A DNA stretch of 24,611 bases from positions 1 through 24,611 of the IMG/VR virus record IMGVR_UViG_3300036799_000061, one strand, 5' to 3'. Below the pieces are notes generated by a model. That model was not told the DNA's origin and ran no database searches. It worked only from the letters and a program-made list of their open reading frames with translations. Positions 12,757-20,492 of the stretch are shown here, in pieces (within the stretch, counting starts at the first letter, position 1; every line of letters starts with the position of its first letter). The DNA is from a virus. The translations under genes and the position numbers were made by a program.

Positions 12757-12785
12757 ATAATACCATACTTTATAGATCCTTGCAA
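12757..12785 (-). promoter_or_regulatory. sigma70-type promoter with extended -10
   Basis: On the minus strand TTGCAA (12780-12785) and TATTAT (12757-12762) are 17 bases apart with TATGG directly before the -10 box. It drives the genes at 12737 and 12508. Confidence 0.78.
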
Positions 12786-12797
12786 GAGGCAAAGTGA

Positions 12798-13001
12798 TTA
12801 AAAAGGGACCCTTTCGATCCAATCTTGGCACGACAGCACGATCACCTCGTACGGAGGTATGATATTAAACTTCATGCATCTGACCGGTACGTTGGGTCCC
12901 GCGTTTACTGCATTTGGAGCCCAGTACTTGCAGTTCAAGCAACTCTGCCAAACACTGAATTGTAGGATCTTTCGTTGGAATTCAATTCGAGGATTAGTCA
13001 T
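12798..13001 (-). CDS. small Cys-rich phage protein ending in VPF
   Basis: This 67-residue protein has CLNCKYW, RCMKFN, PPYEVIV and CQDWIERVPF, a four-Cys pattern seen in small phage proteins of unknown function, probably binding zinc. The final acidic-hydrophobic tail resembles the C-terminal tip of bacterial SSB proteins, which may be chance. It starts in an 8-base overlap (ATGACTAA) with the helicase stop and is therefore co-translated with it. Confidence 0.65.
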   Translation of the reverse strand: MTNPRIEFQRKILQFSVWQSCLNCKYWAPNAVNAGPNVPVRCMKFNIIPPYEVIVLSCQDWIERVPF

Positions 13002-14652
13002 ATTCGTGACCCATGATCTGCGGAAAATCTTTGTTGATCCAGACTCTAATCCGGCTCGGTTCTTTTAGTTCTTGAAGGCGGAAGAGACCTTCAGCAGTTG
13101 ATTCCGGAATAGGATTCTCTGGAAACTTAGTTCGCATTCTCCACCAATCGCGAGCCTTCTTTCGAGCATAGCCGACGTGATCGAGGCATACCCATTCTTG
13201 GAAGAGCCTGTAACCACAATAGTAGTTGACCTTGATAGAATCGGGTCTGTCGTTCTTGGAATGGTTCTGGTAAGTGATGCGGTCGACATCGTACGTGATA
13301 ACTTGAAGTGATCCGTCTTCGATTAGCTTTTGCGTTGACGCGCCTGCGCCGATTTTGACTTCTTTCGGGAACTCGAATCCGCAGTTGAAACAGTACCTGA
13401 GTGCTGCGTGATTATAAACCCCGCAGTTCGGGCAGATTTTAACAGGAGCTTCACCATCTCCGCCTGCTCCTTTCCTGCGGGGAATTCGAGGGTCATTAAT
13501 AGGTCCGAGCCTTCTGGTGTTCCCTGCAAAATCGAGAACAAGACAATTTTGCTTTTTCGACGCTTTAATCGAATCGAGTCTGCCTTGTAAGGTTTCAAGA
13601 TCATAGCCTCCTTCAGCCCAAACTGGGCGCGTCCCGCGGCCTAGCATCTGGACCCAGAGCCCAGGCGATTGTGTCGGCCGCAGCATGCAAATGCAATCGA
13701 TACCAGGGTAGTCGAATCCTGTGGTTAAAATGTTGTTGTTCACCATTACTCGATACTTGCCTGCTTTGAAGTCAGCGAGGTTTTGATCTCGTTTTTCATC
13801 AGGCATCTTGGAGTGGATGCAAGTAGCCGAAACTCCAAGCTGCTCAAGCATATCAGTAACATGCAATGCGTGATCTACACCAGATGCGAAGACAAGCCAG
13901 TGTTGACGATCGCTTGCAAGCCAGATAGCTTCCTTTAGGATCTCGTATGTAACCTCGTTGATATCAACGGCTTCTTGGAGATCCTTCTGAATATACTCAC
14001 CAGCATGGATCTTGACCTTGTCGAGGTTGTATTCAGTATGCGTTGCCTTTGGGATCAAAGGTACTAGATAACCTTGACTGATAAACCAGTTAAACGCTTC
14101 AACACCGGTCATGTCGAAACAAATATCAGTAAAGACCCCATCCTCCTCAGTCAATAGGCCTTGGCCGAGTCGATACTGAGTTGCTGTAAATCCAATGACC
14201 TTGACCTTAGGATTTATTGCTCGAGCTGCAATAATGAACTTCTGATACATCGTGCCTTCTTTAGGAGACACGAGGTGTGCTTCGTCGATTAGAATTAGAT
14301 CGAGCTTGCCGAAAAGATCCGGATATCTGAACGCCGAAGCGATGCCAGCATAAGTGATAGGATACTTAGTATCTCTGCGCCCGAGCCCAGCAGAGAAGAT
14401 CCCGGCGGGCGCAGTAGGCCATAGCTGGAGGAGATGCCTAAAGTTTTGCTGAATTAGTTCCTTGACATGAGTCAACTTGATAATTCGTGTTCCCGGATAT
14501 TCTTGATACGCTTGTTTGATGAATGCTCCGATAACCGGAGACTTACCTGTTCCCGTTGGCAACGCGACAAGCGGATTACCGGGAGTCGGATTTTCTTCGA
14601 AGTACTTCCATATAGAAGCTATCGCGGCGTCTTGGTAATCTCTCAATTTCAT
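12994..14652 (-). CDS. superfamily II DEAH helicase with zinc ribbon
   Basis: The 552-residue protein carries LRDYQ (3-7, Q-type start), Walker A PTGTGKS (32-38), DEAH (123-126), motif III TAT (about 155), and motif VI QMLGRGTRP (about 335-345), then a four-Cys ribbon CPNCG...CFNCG and a C-terminal extension of about 130 residues. This layout fits phage DNA helicases of the RecQ/type-I-restriction-R-like group that unwind branched DNA in replication or recombination. The ATG lies six bases from a perfect TATAAT, so the mRNA should be leaderless. A small Cys-rich protein follows in an overlap. Confidence 0.9.
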   Translation of the reverse strand: MKLRDYQDAAIASIWKYFEENPTPGNPLVALPTGTGKSPVIGAFIKQAYQEYPGTRIIKLTHVKELIQQNFRHLLQLWPTAPAGIFSAGLGRRDTKYPITYAGIASAFRYPDLFGKLDLILIDEAHLVSPKEGTMYQKFIIAARAINPKVKVIGFTATQYRLGQGLLTEEDGVFTDICFDMTGVEAFNWFISQGYLVPLIPKATHTEYNLDKVKIHAGEYIQKDLQEAVDINEVTYEILKEAIWLASDRQHWLVFASGVDHALHVTDMLEQLGVSATCIHSKMPDEKRDQNLADFKAGKYRVMVNNNILTTGFDYPGIDCICMLRPTQSPGLWVQMLGRGTRPVWAEGGYDLETLQGRLDSIKASKKQNCLVLDFAGNTRRLGPINDPRIPRRKGAGGDGEAPVKICPNCGVYNHAALRYCFNCGFEFPKEVKIGAGASTQKLIEDGSLQVITYDVDRITYQNHSKNDRPDSIKVNYYCGYRLFQEWVCLDHVGYARKKARDWWRMRTKFPENPIPESTAEGLFRLQELKEPSRIRVWINKDFPQIMGHEYD

Positions 14653-14658
14653 AACTAC

Positions 14659-14667
14659 ATTATACCA
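14659..14667 (-). promoter_or_regulatory. extended -10 promoter of the helicase gene
   Basis: On the minus strand TGGTATAAT is a perfect extended -10 element. The expected start point, seven bases on, is the A of the helicase ATG. No good -35 box is visible. The upstream TTTAACT also occurs before the -10 box of the promoter at 18416-18443. Confidence 0.72.
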
Positions 14668-14699
14668 TAAGTTAAAAGAGGTTACACGAAAAAGTCTGA

Positions 14700-15659
14700 T
14701 TACATTTTGATGACGGTATGCTTATCACATCCTTTGATCTGTTCTTCCTTCGTAAGAAGTTCATCGCTTCGATGTACGAGATAGTTAGTGCAAGACCACC
14801 CACCATCAACCGGGCGCGAGAAGACACAAGTTCGGCAGTTGATCTGAGGTACAGGAATGTTCCCGTCGGCGTCTGGGATCTTATGGCAGATCCCGCGTTG
14901 ATAGCACATCCTGCATTTGAACCAACCAGGACTCTCGTTTATCTTTGGAGGTGGATCTCGAGATTCGATAATAAACTTGCCTTTATCTAGGCGCTCTTTG
15001 TAGATTTCTGGATTAAATTCTATAAGTTCTGCATGTAAGTCATCATCGTTCTTGTTAGCAGCTAAGTATAATGCTCCCTGCAACTTATGACCACCCATAT
15101 ACATCTGCATCTGAGTGTAGTAAACAGGTTTAGAAACACGCACTCCTTGACTGACTAACTTTGTGAATGAATCATCATTATGAGTCTTAAATTCACAAAG
15201 AAGAGCAGTAGTTGGACACTCTGGAATACCGAGCACGACTGCATCATTAGACCCACCAAAATGACCTCCGTGAGCAGTAATCTTATACTGTTCACCATTC
15301 TCATCTATTGTCCAAACTTGAACATTGATCATTCGAAGAAGCGCAATCATTCGCGCTTCTTCGAGATGACCGCGATTAAAGAGACGAATTAAACGACCGG
15401 TTTTACGGAATGCTTGAGCCCACCTAAAAGAATACCACTGTTCTCGTAGGCACTCACCGCCGATTAGAGATGCACCAAGATGTGATCTATACCCACCTTG
15501 ACCCTGATTATATGCATCAGTAATCTCATTGATAGTTTCCTTAAGGAGTGAAGTAAACTTCAATCCTTGATCAGCAACAAGAGCCTGTTCAATTGCAGCT
15601 AAGGTTTGCGCTGCAATAAACGGCTTGGCAGGTGCTACGATGTTGAGAGATACACTCAC
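14700..15659 (-). CDS. PD-(D/E)XK exonuclease (Cas4/RecB-like)
   Basis: The 319-residue protein shows the PD-(D/E)XK core: GASLIGGECLREQWY (with an early Cys), GGSNDAVVLGI (catalytic Asp), LLCEFKTHNDD (catalytic E-x-K), and the QMQMYM motif of RecB-type nucleases. The C-terminal part has CRMCYQRGICH and further Cys, which with the early Cys could hold an iron-sulfur cluster as in Cas4 and AddB. It probably makes single-stranded ends for the Sak4/SSB recombination proteins encoded upstream. It starts with GTG in a GTGA overlap with the small membrane protein gene. Confidence 0.85.
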   Translation of the reverse strand: MSVSLNIVAPAKPFIAAQTLAAIEQALVADQGLKFTSLLKETINEITDAYNQGQGGYRSHLGASLIGGECLREQWYSFRWAQAFRKTGRLIRLFNRGHLEEARMIALLRMINVQVWTIDENGEQYKITAHGGHFGGSNDAVVLGIPECPTTALLCEFKTHNDDSFTKLVSQGVRVSKPVYYTQMQMYMGGHKLQGALYLAANKNDDDLHAELIEFNPEIYKERLDKGKFIIESRDPPPKINESPGWFKCRMCYQRGICHKIPDADGNIPVPQINCRTCVFSRPVDGGWSCTNYLVHRSDELLTKEEQIKGCDKHTVIKM

Positions 15660-15832
15660 CTAAACTTAACCTCGACCGCGTGCGGCCAGAAAAGCAAGAA
15701 TGCAAGCAGACCACAAAAGAACATAATGCGACCAACCTCAGCAAGAGCAGGCTTGGCGTACGTTGATCGCGTAGACGAGAAGTAGAAAAACAAGCCGACA
15801 AGTGCCACCGCTAGAGGGACTATGATCGTCAT
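15656..15832 (-). CDS. 58-residue protein with two membrane segments
   Basis: A short gene read on the minus strand. The protein has an N-terminal hydrophobic helix (MTIIVPLAVALVGLFFYF), a short polar loop with KPALAEVGRI, and a second hydrophobic helix ending at WPHAVEV. GAGG lies six bases before the ATG, and its stop overlaps the exonuclease GTG start. Similar small two-helix proteins occur in phages with unknown role; a holin-like function is possible but its place among recombination genes argues against it. Confidence 0.68.
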   Translation of the reverse strand: MTIIVPLAVALVGLFFYFSSTRSTYAKPALAEVGRIMFFCGLLAFLLFWPHAVEVKFR

Positions 15833-15840
15833 TTAGATCC

Positions 15841-16176
15841 TCAATGTGAAATGTACGTAGCAGGCATGTTATCAACTAGTTCAGTATCGGAGTTAGGAAG
15901 CCGTGTGTAATCCTGAAGGATATGTTGATCAGCAGGCTTGTTTTCACGCATTGCTTTAATGCACGCGCCAGTTTCAACGTGACCACAAACTCGGCAGAAG
16001 CGCGGCTTAACTGAAGCTACTTGATAGCGCCTCCTTAGCTCTGCAGCCCACTTCTTTTCGTCTTCTGAAGCTTGATCGTTATTTTGCATCTGCCAAAGGA
16101 GCGCGATGATTTCTGACTTCATCGACCCGCGGCCTTCTAGAAGCCAAGCGTATTCTTCTTTAGTCGGTTCGCTCAT
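15841..16176 (-). CDS. hypothetical protein with Cys-rich motif
   Basis: This 111-residue protein has a helical, acidic N-terminal half and a CRVCGH...GAC motif near residue 60-70 that may bind zinc. No family is recognised. It begins in an ATGA overlap with the preceding gene and ends 8 bases before the small membrane protein gene. Confidence 0.65.
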   Translation of the reverse strand: MSEPTKEEYAWLLEGRGSMKSEIIALLWQMQNNDQASEDEKKWAAELRRRYQVASVKPRFCRVCGHVETGACIKAMRENKPADQHILQDYTRLPNSDTELVDNMPATYISH

Positions 16177-16433
16177 TTATGATCCCTTTCATAGATCAGC
16201 TGTCTCAGGTAAACAGTTTGGTCTAGAGACTCTTGGTAGGCATCGACTAAAGCATCTCGGCCGTTGAACGGTTGCAATCGAGTACCGTATCTTGCTTCAC
16301 CAATCTTGTCTCGTTCCTTCATATCAGTTATAACAAGATCCCAGACAGCAGGGAGAATGTTTCGTTTGGGACCTGGTTGGTCTGCATTCAGCGAAGTCAT
16401 TCTATCGATTCGCCCATCAATCTTTTCGTCCAT
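16173..16433 (-). CDS. conserved phage protein, possibly MazG-like fold
   Basis: The 86-residue protein contains VWDLVITDMKERDKIGEARY, GTRLQPFNGRD and ALVDAYQESLDQTVYLRQL, a pattern I associate with a widespread phage family related to all-alpha NTP pyrophosphatases; the YQESLD part provides an ExxD motif. The family has no firmly known role. The ATG at 16433 has AGGAGG four bases upstream and is preferred over an in-frame ATG at 16466. Confidence 0.72.
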   Translation of the reverse strand: MDEKIDGRIDRMTSLNADQPGPKRNILPAVWDLVITDMKERDKIGEARYGTRLQPFNGRDALVDAYQESLDQTVYLRQLIYERDHK

Positions 16434-16659
16434 GATCCCTCCTAAAATGTCCCCGAGATGTCTCAATGACCATCTTCATCACAAGCACTTCTCCAGCTTC
16501 GGAGCACGGATTGTGAACGGCCGTCGGGGACCAGCGGCGCGAAATCGTGACACGGAAGCGGGACGCTGTGCCCTCTCTTGCCCTGCCGGTTCCCAGGATG
16601 GTTCGCTGGTACACCGGTCTTATGGGATGGACGCCGTGTCATCGCCCATTGGAACTAGA
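16434..16659 (-). other. gene gap with inverted repeats
   Basis: No convincing gene is seen in this 226-base GC-rich gap between the ssDNA-binding protein gene and the next. TGACACGG (16548-16555) and CCGTGTCA (16634-16641) are perfectly complementary. Inside lies a hairpin with CCGGT/ACCGG (16586-16590, 16613-16617) and CCAG/CTGG (16593-16596, 16606-16609). It may be a structured leader. A GTG-started frame (16417-16614) overlaps it but has no family resemblance. Confidence 0.35.
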
Positions 16660-17445
16660 TTACTTCTGCCACGGCGGCTTCGGAGTACCGCCATTCGTCT
16701 GAGCAGGCTTGGTCGCAAGAATCTTCTGCGCCTCAGGATCGGTGGGATTTGCCTCCGCCCATGCGTACGCTTCAGGAGGATACGCAGGAGCCTGTACCGG
16801 AGCCGGTGCGGGCTTCTGCCACGGCGGAGCAGTAGTAGCGGGAGGCTTCCAGCCAGTAGGAGCAGGGGTTTGAGCCGGTGCCGGTGTAGGAGCTGGCTTC
16901 TGCTGCCACGGCGGAGAAGCGGCCGCAGCTGGAGCCGGCGTAGAAACTCCGACGGGACCTGCTCCTGCTCCCTGTTGCCAGGGAGGAGCGGCAACCGTAG
17001 CTCCCGCTGGTGGCTGCTTACCGTCTGCTCCTTGTGGTTTGTACCCTCGGACTTCGTTGGAAGCGTCGTAAAACTTGCCATCTGCTCCTGGACCCGCAGG
17101 CTTTTGAACGATCCTAGCCATCAACGGGATCCCATGAAGCTGTGCAGTATCATTTACCTGCATAACTCCAGTCGCGTGGCAAATCGCCGACAACTGCCGG
17201 TATGCAATCTCCATTGCCGTTTGATTCGGATTCTGGAGATTGAGGCGATCCCACGCCTTGCGACCAACGTAGTCGCCGTCAAGAATTTCCATCGTCAATT
17301 CGAGATATGCTCCGTCGCCTTTCGACGTCGGCTTCATCTCGGATTCAATGATCTTGACGTTGTACCAACCGGTCGGTACTGGCTCGAGCGGTTTAGCAGG
17401 TTCTACCTGCCTTGCGTCGAACGCCCCTGTAGTAAGAAGAGCCAT
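16660..17445 (-). CDS. DUF669-type ssDNA-binding protein with PPWQ-repeat tail
   Basis: The first 135 or so residues match the phage DUF669 family, found with recombination genes and thought to act as ssDNA-binding proteins: VPTGWYNVKIIESEMKPTS, GAYLELTMEILDGDYVGRK, LNLQNPNQTAMEIAYRQLSA and the VNDTAQLHG segment. The remaining 125 residues are a Pro/Ala-rich linker with four PPWQ motifs (two PPWQQ, two PPWQK), the last being the exact C-terminus. Such a tail could bind partner proteins as the SSB C-terminal tip does. AAGGA lies upstream of the ATG. It follows the cold-shock gene in the unit begun at 18416-18443. Confidence 0.82.
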   Translation of the reverse strand: MALLTTGAFDARQVEPAKPLEPVPTGWYNVKIIESEMKPTSKGDGAYLELTMEILDGDYVGRKAWDRLNLQNPNQTAMEIAYRQLSAICHATGVMQVNDTAQLHGIPLMARIVQKPAGPGADGKFYDASNEVRGYKPQGADGKQPPAGATVAAPPWQQGAGAGPVGVSTPAPAAAASPPWQQKPAPTPAPAQTPAPTGWKPPATTAPPWQKPAPAPVQAPAYPPEAYAWAEANPTDPEAQKILATKPAQTNGGTPKPPWQK

Positions 17446-17461
17446 GTTTTATTCCTTGTGG

Positions 17462-17680
17462 TTATCGAGGTCCAAGAACAATCACGTTTGCAGCCTGTTC
17501 GCCTTTCGGAACTTTGACGAGATCAAACTCGACGCGTTCTCCCTCCTTGAGAGAGCGAAACCCGTCCATCATGATCGAAGTATGGTGTACAAAGATATCT
17601 TTGTTTCCTTCATCGGGAATGATAAAACCAAAACCCTTCTTCTCATCAAACCATTTGACTCTACCAGCGTGCTTTGGCAT
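17462..17680 (-). CDS. cold-shock domain protein
   Basis: The 72-residue product is a complete cold-shock domain with both RNA-binding motifs: GRVKWFDEKKGFGFI (RNP1, KGFGFI) and DIFVHHTSI (RNP2, VHH), then a C-terminal VKVPKGEQAANVIVL. It binds single-stranded nucleic acid as an RNA chaperone. An in-frame ATG at 17869 would add 63 unrelated residues overlapping the upstream ATPase gene and is rejected. It lies between sak4-like and ssDNA-binding protein genes, so a role with ssDNA is possible. Confidence 0.92.
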   Translation of the reverse strand: MPKHAGRVKWFDEKKGFGFIIPDEGNKDIFVHHTSIMMDGFRSLKEGERVEFDLVKVPKGEQAANVIVLGPR

Positions 17681-17699
17681 TGTCTTGTTCCACCAAAAT

Positions 17700-18383
17700 T
17701 CACGATGAGAGGATTTTGTTGAAGATATGTGTGAGATCGGGTTTTTCGACGGCGTCGAGATTTCCACTGCGATCTTTTGCTCCATATTGCAAGTCCGGTT
17801 GAGTTTGTAGATACCGATATGTTTCTCCGTTCTGAAGCCTACCGAGTCGAAGACAAAACGTTTCATCAAAGAAATACGGAACCAGCGGCCCCATCTTCTT
17901 GCCCGGGATGCTAGGACCGTACTTCACTTGACCAGTCATATCGTCTTTGATCGGTTCCATCTTCACTGAGAAGTAAACATGCTTGCCCTGTAGATCTCTG
18001 AACGCTCGGATAACCATCGAAAGTTTTTCGATAAGTTCTCCATATGCTTGTCGAGGATCTTTGACTTGTGTTAGAGCATGAGCAAGGATTACTTCTCCAA
18101 TCTCCGAAAGCGAATCGAGACAGACAGTCCAGAATCGATCAGCCTCTTTCGATCCTACTATCCATCGATGCGCTTCTGTGAGATCGTCGATATTATCGAT
18201 TCTGATAAAGGGAATAGCAGGTTTGATTTTTCGAATTGAAAGCAAACCTGCTTCAGCCGATAGGATCAGCGGATAAGGTGCTGTAGAACAAAGTACAGTC
18301 TTGCCCATTCCGTATTCAGAATAAACTAGCGCCTTTACTCCTTGATTCACTACTTGATCGGTCATTCCCCACTTAATTGGCAT
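17700..18383 (-). CDS. Sak4-like RecA-fold ATPase
   Basis: The 227-residue protein has Walker A in YSEYGMGKTV (21-30), LILSAEAG, Walker B in TVCLDSLSEI (about 86-95) and a C-terminal segment with PGKKMGPLVPYFFDE and YRYLQTQPD. This is the pattern of phage Sak4-type single-strand annealing/RecA-like ATPases (often annotated as AAA or NTP-binding). It would work with the nearby DUF669 protein and exonuclease in recombination. GAAAGG lies 10 bases before the ATG, with a promoter just upstream. Confidence 0.82.
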   Translation of the reverse strand: MPIKWGMTDQVVNQGVKALVYSEYGMGKTVLCSTAPYPLILSAEAGLLSIRKIKPAIPFIRIDNIDDLTEAHRWIVGSKEADRFWTVCLDSLSEIGEVILAHALTQVKDPRQAYGELIEKLSMVIRAFRDLQGKHVYFSVKMEPIKDDMTGQVKYGPSIPGKKMGPLVPYFFDETFCLRLGRLQNGETYRYLQTQPDLQYGAKDRSGNLDAVEKPDLTHIFNKILSS

Positions 18384-18415
18384 TAATCAGCGGCCTTTCG
18401 TTTTAGTTATAAGCC

Positions 18416-18443
18416 ATTATACCACAGTTAAAGAGATTCGCAA
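18416..18443 (-). promoter_or_regulatory. sigma70-type promoter with extended -10
   Basis: On the minus strand TTGCGA (18438-18443) and a perfect TATAAT (18416-18421) are 16 bases apart with TGTGG before the -10 box. It drives the sak4-like, cold-shock, ssDNA-binding and following genes. Confidence 0.78.
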
Positions 18444-18457
18444 GTGATTTGTAGAAC

Positions 18458-19465
18458 CTACGGAGCCGTATAGTAGAAGACGTTGATTCGCCAAATAACT
18501 CCTGAAGTTGCAGGAGCTGCGATCGTAGTTGCAGTTGCAACTGCCGTAGATTTTAGTGGCGATGTTAATTGGATATCAGTTTCGTACTGAGTACCGATTG
18601 CAGCAGCTGTTGGAGTCGTCCATGCCAAACTTCCAGGAAGATTCGCTGTAGTAACGTCTACTGGAGTTGCAACGCCTGTTCGAGCAGCTGCTGCGTAGGC
18701 AATGATATTAATTCTCGAGATGTAATGAAATTGTCCAGCAACGACAGGCAATGAAACAGTTAGAGCAACTCCTGAACCACTCTTTTGAGATTGAACTAGT
18801 GTTGCGGGTAAATGCGCAACCGTTCCGCTGATTGATTGAGTTGCCGGAAAGTTGTTAACTCCGACTGTTCCAGAAACTGGTTGTGTAGCAGGGAAGTTAT
18901 TGATCCCGACAGTTCCTGATACGGGTTGTATGGCTGGGAATGCTCCAGCTCTGGTCGATAATGCTACATCAAGATTGTCGGTACGTGCTTTGATTGCAGC
19001 AAGCGTTGCTTCGGTTGAAGCACCGGTTGGGAGCGGTTGAGATGCTAACGATACAGGCTGCGTTGCTGGATAGAATGCTCCAGTTACTGCTTGTGATGAT
19101 GGGAAATTACTGATCGCTACAGATCCCGATATAGACTGGACATCGGTAGGCTTAGTTCTTGACGAAAGCGGGATATCAAGGTTATCGGTCCTAATCCTGA
19201 TAAGATCCAGAGCTTCACTAACTAGAGTAAGTGTATCTTCCGAAGCCAAACCAAGAGGTAGCTGTACCGGAACGGGCGCAGCTCTCAACTCAGCATCAGT
19301 TAATGCTCCTGTTGATGTCCCAGGAGCCGGAGCAGGGGCAGGAGCAGCTGAACTGTTGACTCGTAGATTCCCATTAAGATCTACCGACAGCCAAACTAGT
19401 TCTCCTTCTTGATACTGAGGAGAACCAGAAGACGCCTGAGCAACCGTTTGAGATGACCCTGCCAC
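18458..19465 (-). CDS. repetitive structural-type protein (possible virion protein)
   Basis: The 335-residue protein starts with GTG, seven bases after a strong AGGAGG. After an Ala/Pro-rich linker it contains two copies of an RTDNLD-LS-R unit (about residues 90 and 165) and several copies of a QPVSGTVGV/NNFPATQ repeat in the middle, then a Ser/Thr/Ala-rich beta-type C-terminal domain ending FYYTAP. Repeats like this occur in phage tail, decoration or fibre-like proteins. Its place in the middle of replication and recombination genes is unexpected. No enzyme motif is seen. Confidence 0.68.
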   Translation of the reverse strand: MAGSSQTVAQASSGSPQYQEGELVWLSVDLNGNLRVNSSAAPAPAPAPGTSTGALTDAELRAAPVPVQLPLGLASEDTLTLVSEALDLIRIRTDNLDIPLSSRTKPTDVQSISGSVAISNFPSSQAVTGAFYPATQPVSLASQPLPTGASTEATLAAIKARTDNLDVALSTRAGAFPAIQPVSGTVGINNFPATQPVSGTVGVNNFPATQSISGTVAHLPATLVQSQKSGSGVALTVSLPVVAGQFHYISRINIIAYAAAARTGVATPVDVTTANLPGSLAWTTPTAAAIGTQYETDIQLTSPLKSTAVATATTIAAPATSGVIWRINVFYYTAP

Positions 19466-19476
19466 TTGATTACCTC

Positions 19477-20097
19477 CTATGCGGCTTTGGTCTCATCTTC
19501 CTTGGAAACGAGTTCCAGTGTTGGAGCGGCAGGCTTGATTTCAAGGCACTGCTCGAAGATCTTCTGCTGTTCAGCAGTAAGCCCGCGGTACTCTTTCAGA
19601 ACTACTTCAGGCTTGCGACGAATAAGAATACTTGTATTAATCAGCATCTTTTGCAGTTGTTCTTCAACCGCAGGAAGAGCAGCTTCATCAACCTTACGAT
19701 TGATCTTGATAGTTCCCTTCAAAGTCCAACCAGGCCAGATCTCGAGGTTGTTAGTTCCTTCCTTGCCGTTCGGGAAGGCAATTTCCATCACCTTCTTACG
19801 CAGCTCCATCTCTTGCTTAACTAGAGGTTCGAGAATGTCCTCGTATTTATCAAGCTCGTCAATAATCTTCGACCAAGCAGTAACCGCATCAATAATTCCC
19901 TGATTGATTTCCAATTTATCTTCTCCGTATTTATTTCGACACGCTCTACAGCGTTTATGAGAACTGTCAGGGTGAATTCCATCGCCGCAGGTTTTGCAGA
20001 TTGTTTCTGCTACACACGGTTGTTCATGATCGGCTTCATACCCGCAAGCTCTGCCTTTAGTTGGACCTTGCCTGATTGGATTATTACAACACTTCAT
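19477..20097 (-). CDS. phage protein with N-terminal zinc-binding region
   Basis: The 206-residue protein begins with a Cys/His-rich section (CCNNPIRQGPTKGRACGYE, HEQPC, CKTCGDGIH, CRACR) of about 55 residues that could bind two zinc ions. The rest is helical with an EMELRKKVMEIAFPNGKEGTN segment followed by beta strands (WTLKGTIKINRKVDEAAL), a layout I associate with a phage family of unknown function found near recombination genes. The start overlaps the preceding gene's stop by 14 bases. Confidence 0.72.
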   Translation of the reverse strand: MKCCNNPIRQGPTKGRACGYEADHEQPCVAETICKTCGDGIHPDSSHKRCRACRNKYGEDKLEINQGIIDAVTAWSKIIDELDKYEDILEPLVKQEMELRKKVMEIAFPNGKEGTNNLEIWPGWTLKGTIKINRKVDEAALPAVEEQLQKMLINTSILIRRKPEVVLKEYRGLTAEQQKIFEQCLEIKPAAPTLELVSKEDETKAA

Positions 20098-20281
20098 CAG
20101 GTTCTTTTACTTCGACTTGGACAGGCTTCGCTGTCATAACTTTGATCAACTTAAAGATGTAGTGTTTCTCTAAATCATCGTTAGCAAATATAGAATGTTT
20201 AGCCTCTTCGATAACTTCTTCTTCAGTTGACCAAAGTTCCCCTTCGATTTGATGTTGTTTCAAATACAAGTATTTATTCAT
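20084..20281 (-). CDS. hypothetical 65-residue protein
   Basis: An acidic protein with no recognised family (YLYLKQHQIEGELWSTEEEV, then an IFKLIKVMTAKPVQVEVKE strand-like end). It lies one base after the preceding gene and overlaps the next one by 14 bases, which supports it as a coupled gene. Confidence 0.62.
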   Translation of the reverse strand: MNKYLYLKQHQIEGELWSTEEEVIEEAKHSIFANDDLEKHYIFKLIKVMTAKPVQVEVKEPDEVL

Positions 20282-20282
20282 A

Positions 20283-20474
20283 TCATTTCACTTCAATGCA
20301 AACAGCATAAACGTTGATATGTGAATCTGGAGGATTTGCTTTAAGGGCACTTGAAACAAGTTCACAGCCCTTCTGGTTACTAAATCCAGTAATGGTCTGT
20401 GAGTGCATAGTAATATCAGTAACAGAAAAAGTATTTGCTTTCAAAGTATAGAATAAAAGAAACAACGTCCACAT
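20283..20474 (-). CDS. small protein with hydrophobic N-terminus
   Basis: This 63-residue protein begins MWTLFLLFYTLKANTFSV, which could be a signal peptide or membrane anchor, followed by a polar part with two Cys (CELVSSALKANPP, VYAVCIEVK). GGAG lies ten bases before the ATG. No family is recognised. It is the first gene after the structured region at 20493-20796. Confidence 0.6.
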   Translation of the reverse strand: MWTLFLLFYTLKANTFSVTDITMHSQTITGFSNQKGCELVSSALKANPPDSHINVYAVCIEVK

Positions 20475-20492
20475 GATTTTTTATGCTCCTTC

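Noticed and set aside
13323-13604. 93-codon minus frame inside the helicase gene
   Set aside because: It is fully within helicase coding sequence in another frame and shows no motif.
15589-15801. 70-codon minus frame overlapping the exonuclease start
   Set aside because: The alternative frame at 15656-15832 has two membrane helices, a ribosome binding site and a coupled junction; this one is Ser/Cys/Arg-rich without support.
16417-16614. GTG-started 65-codon frame in the gap before the 16433 gene
   Set aside because: It overlaps the strong AGGAGG and start of the next gene in another frame, and its composition is Arg/Ser-rich; the inverted repeats there are a better explanation.
16264-17517. 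417-codon open frame on the plus strand
   Set aside because: It is antisense to the DUF669 protein and its neighbour, has an Arg/Ser/Leu-rich composition typical of a shadow of GC-rich Pro/Ala codons, and lacks any family motif.
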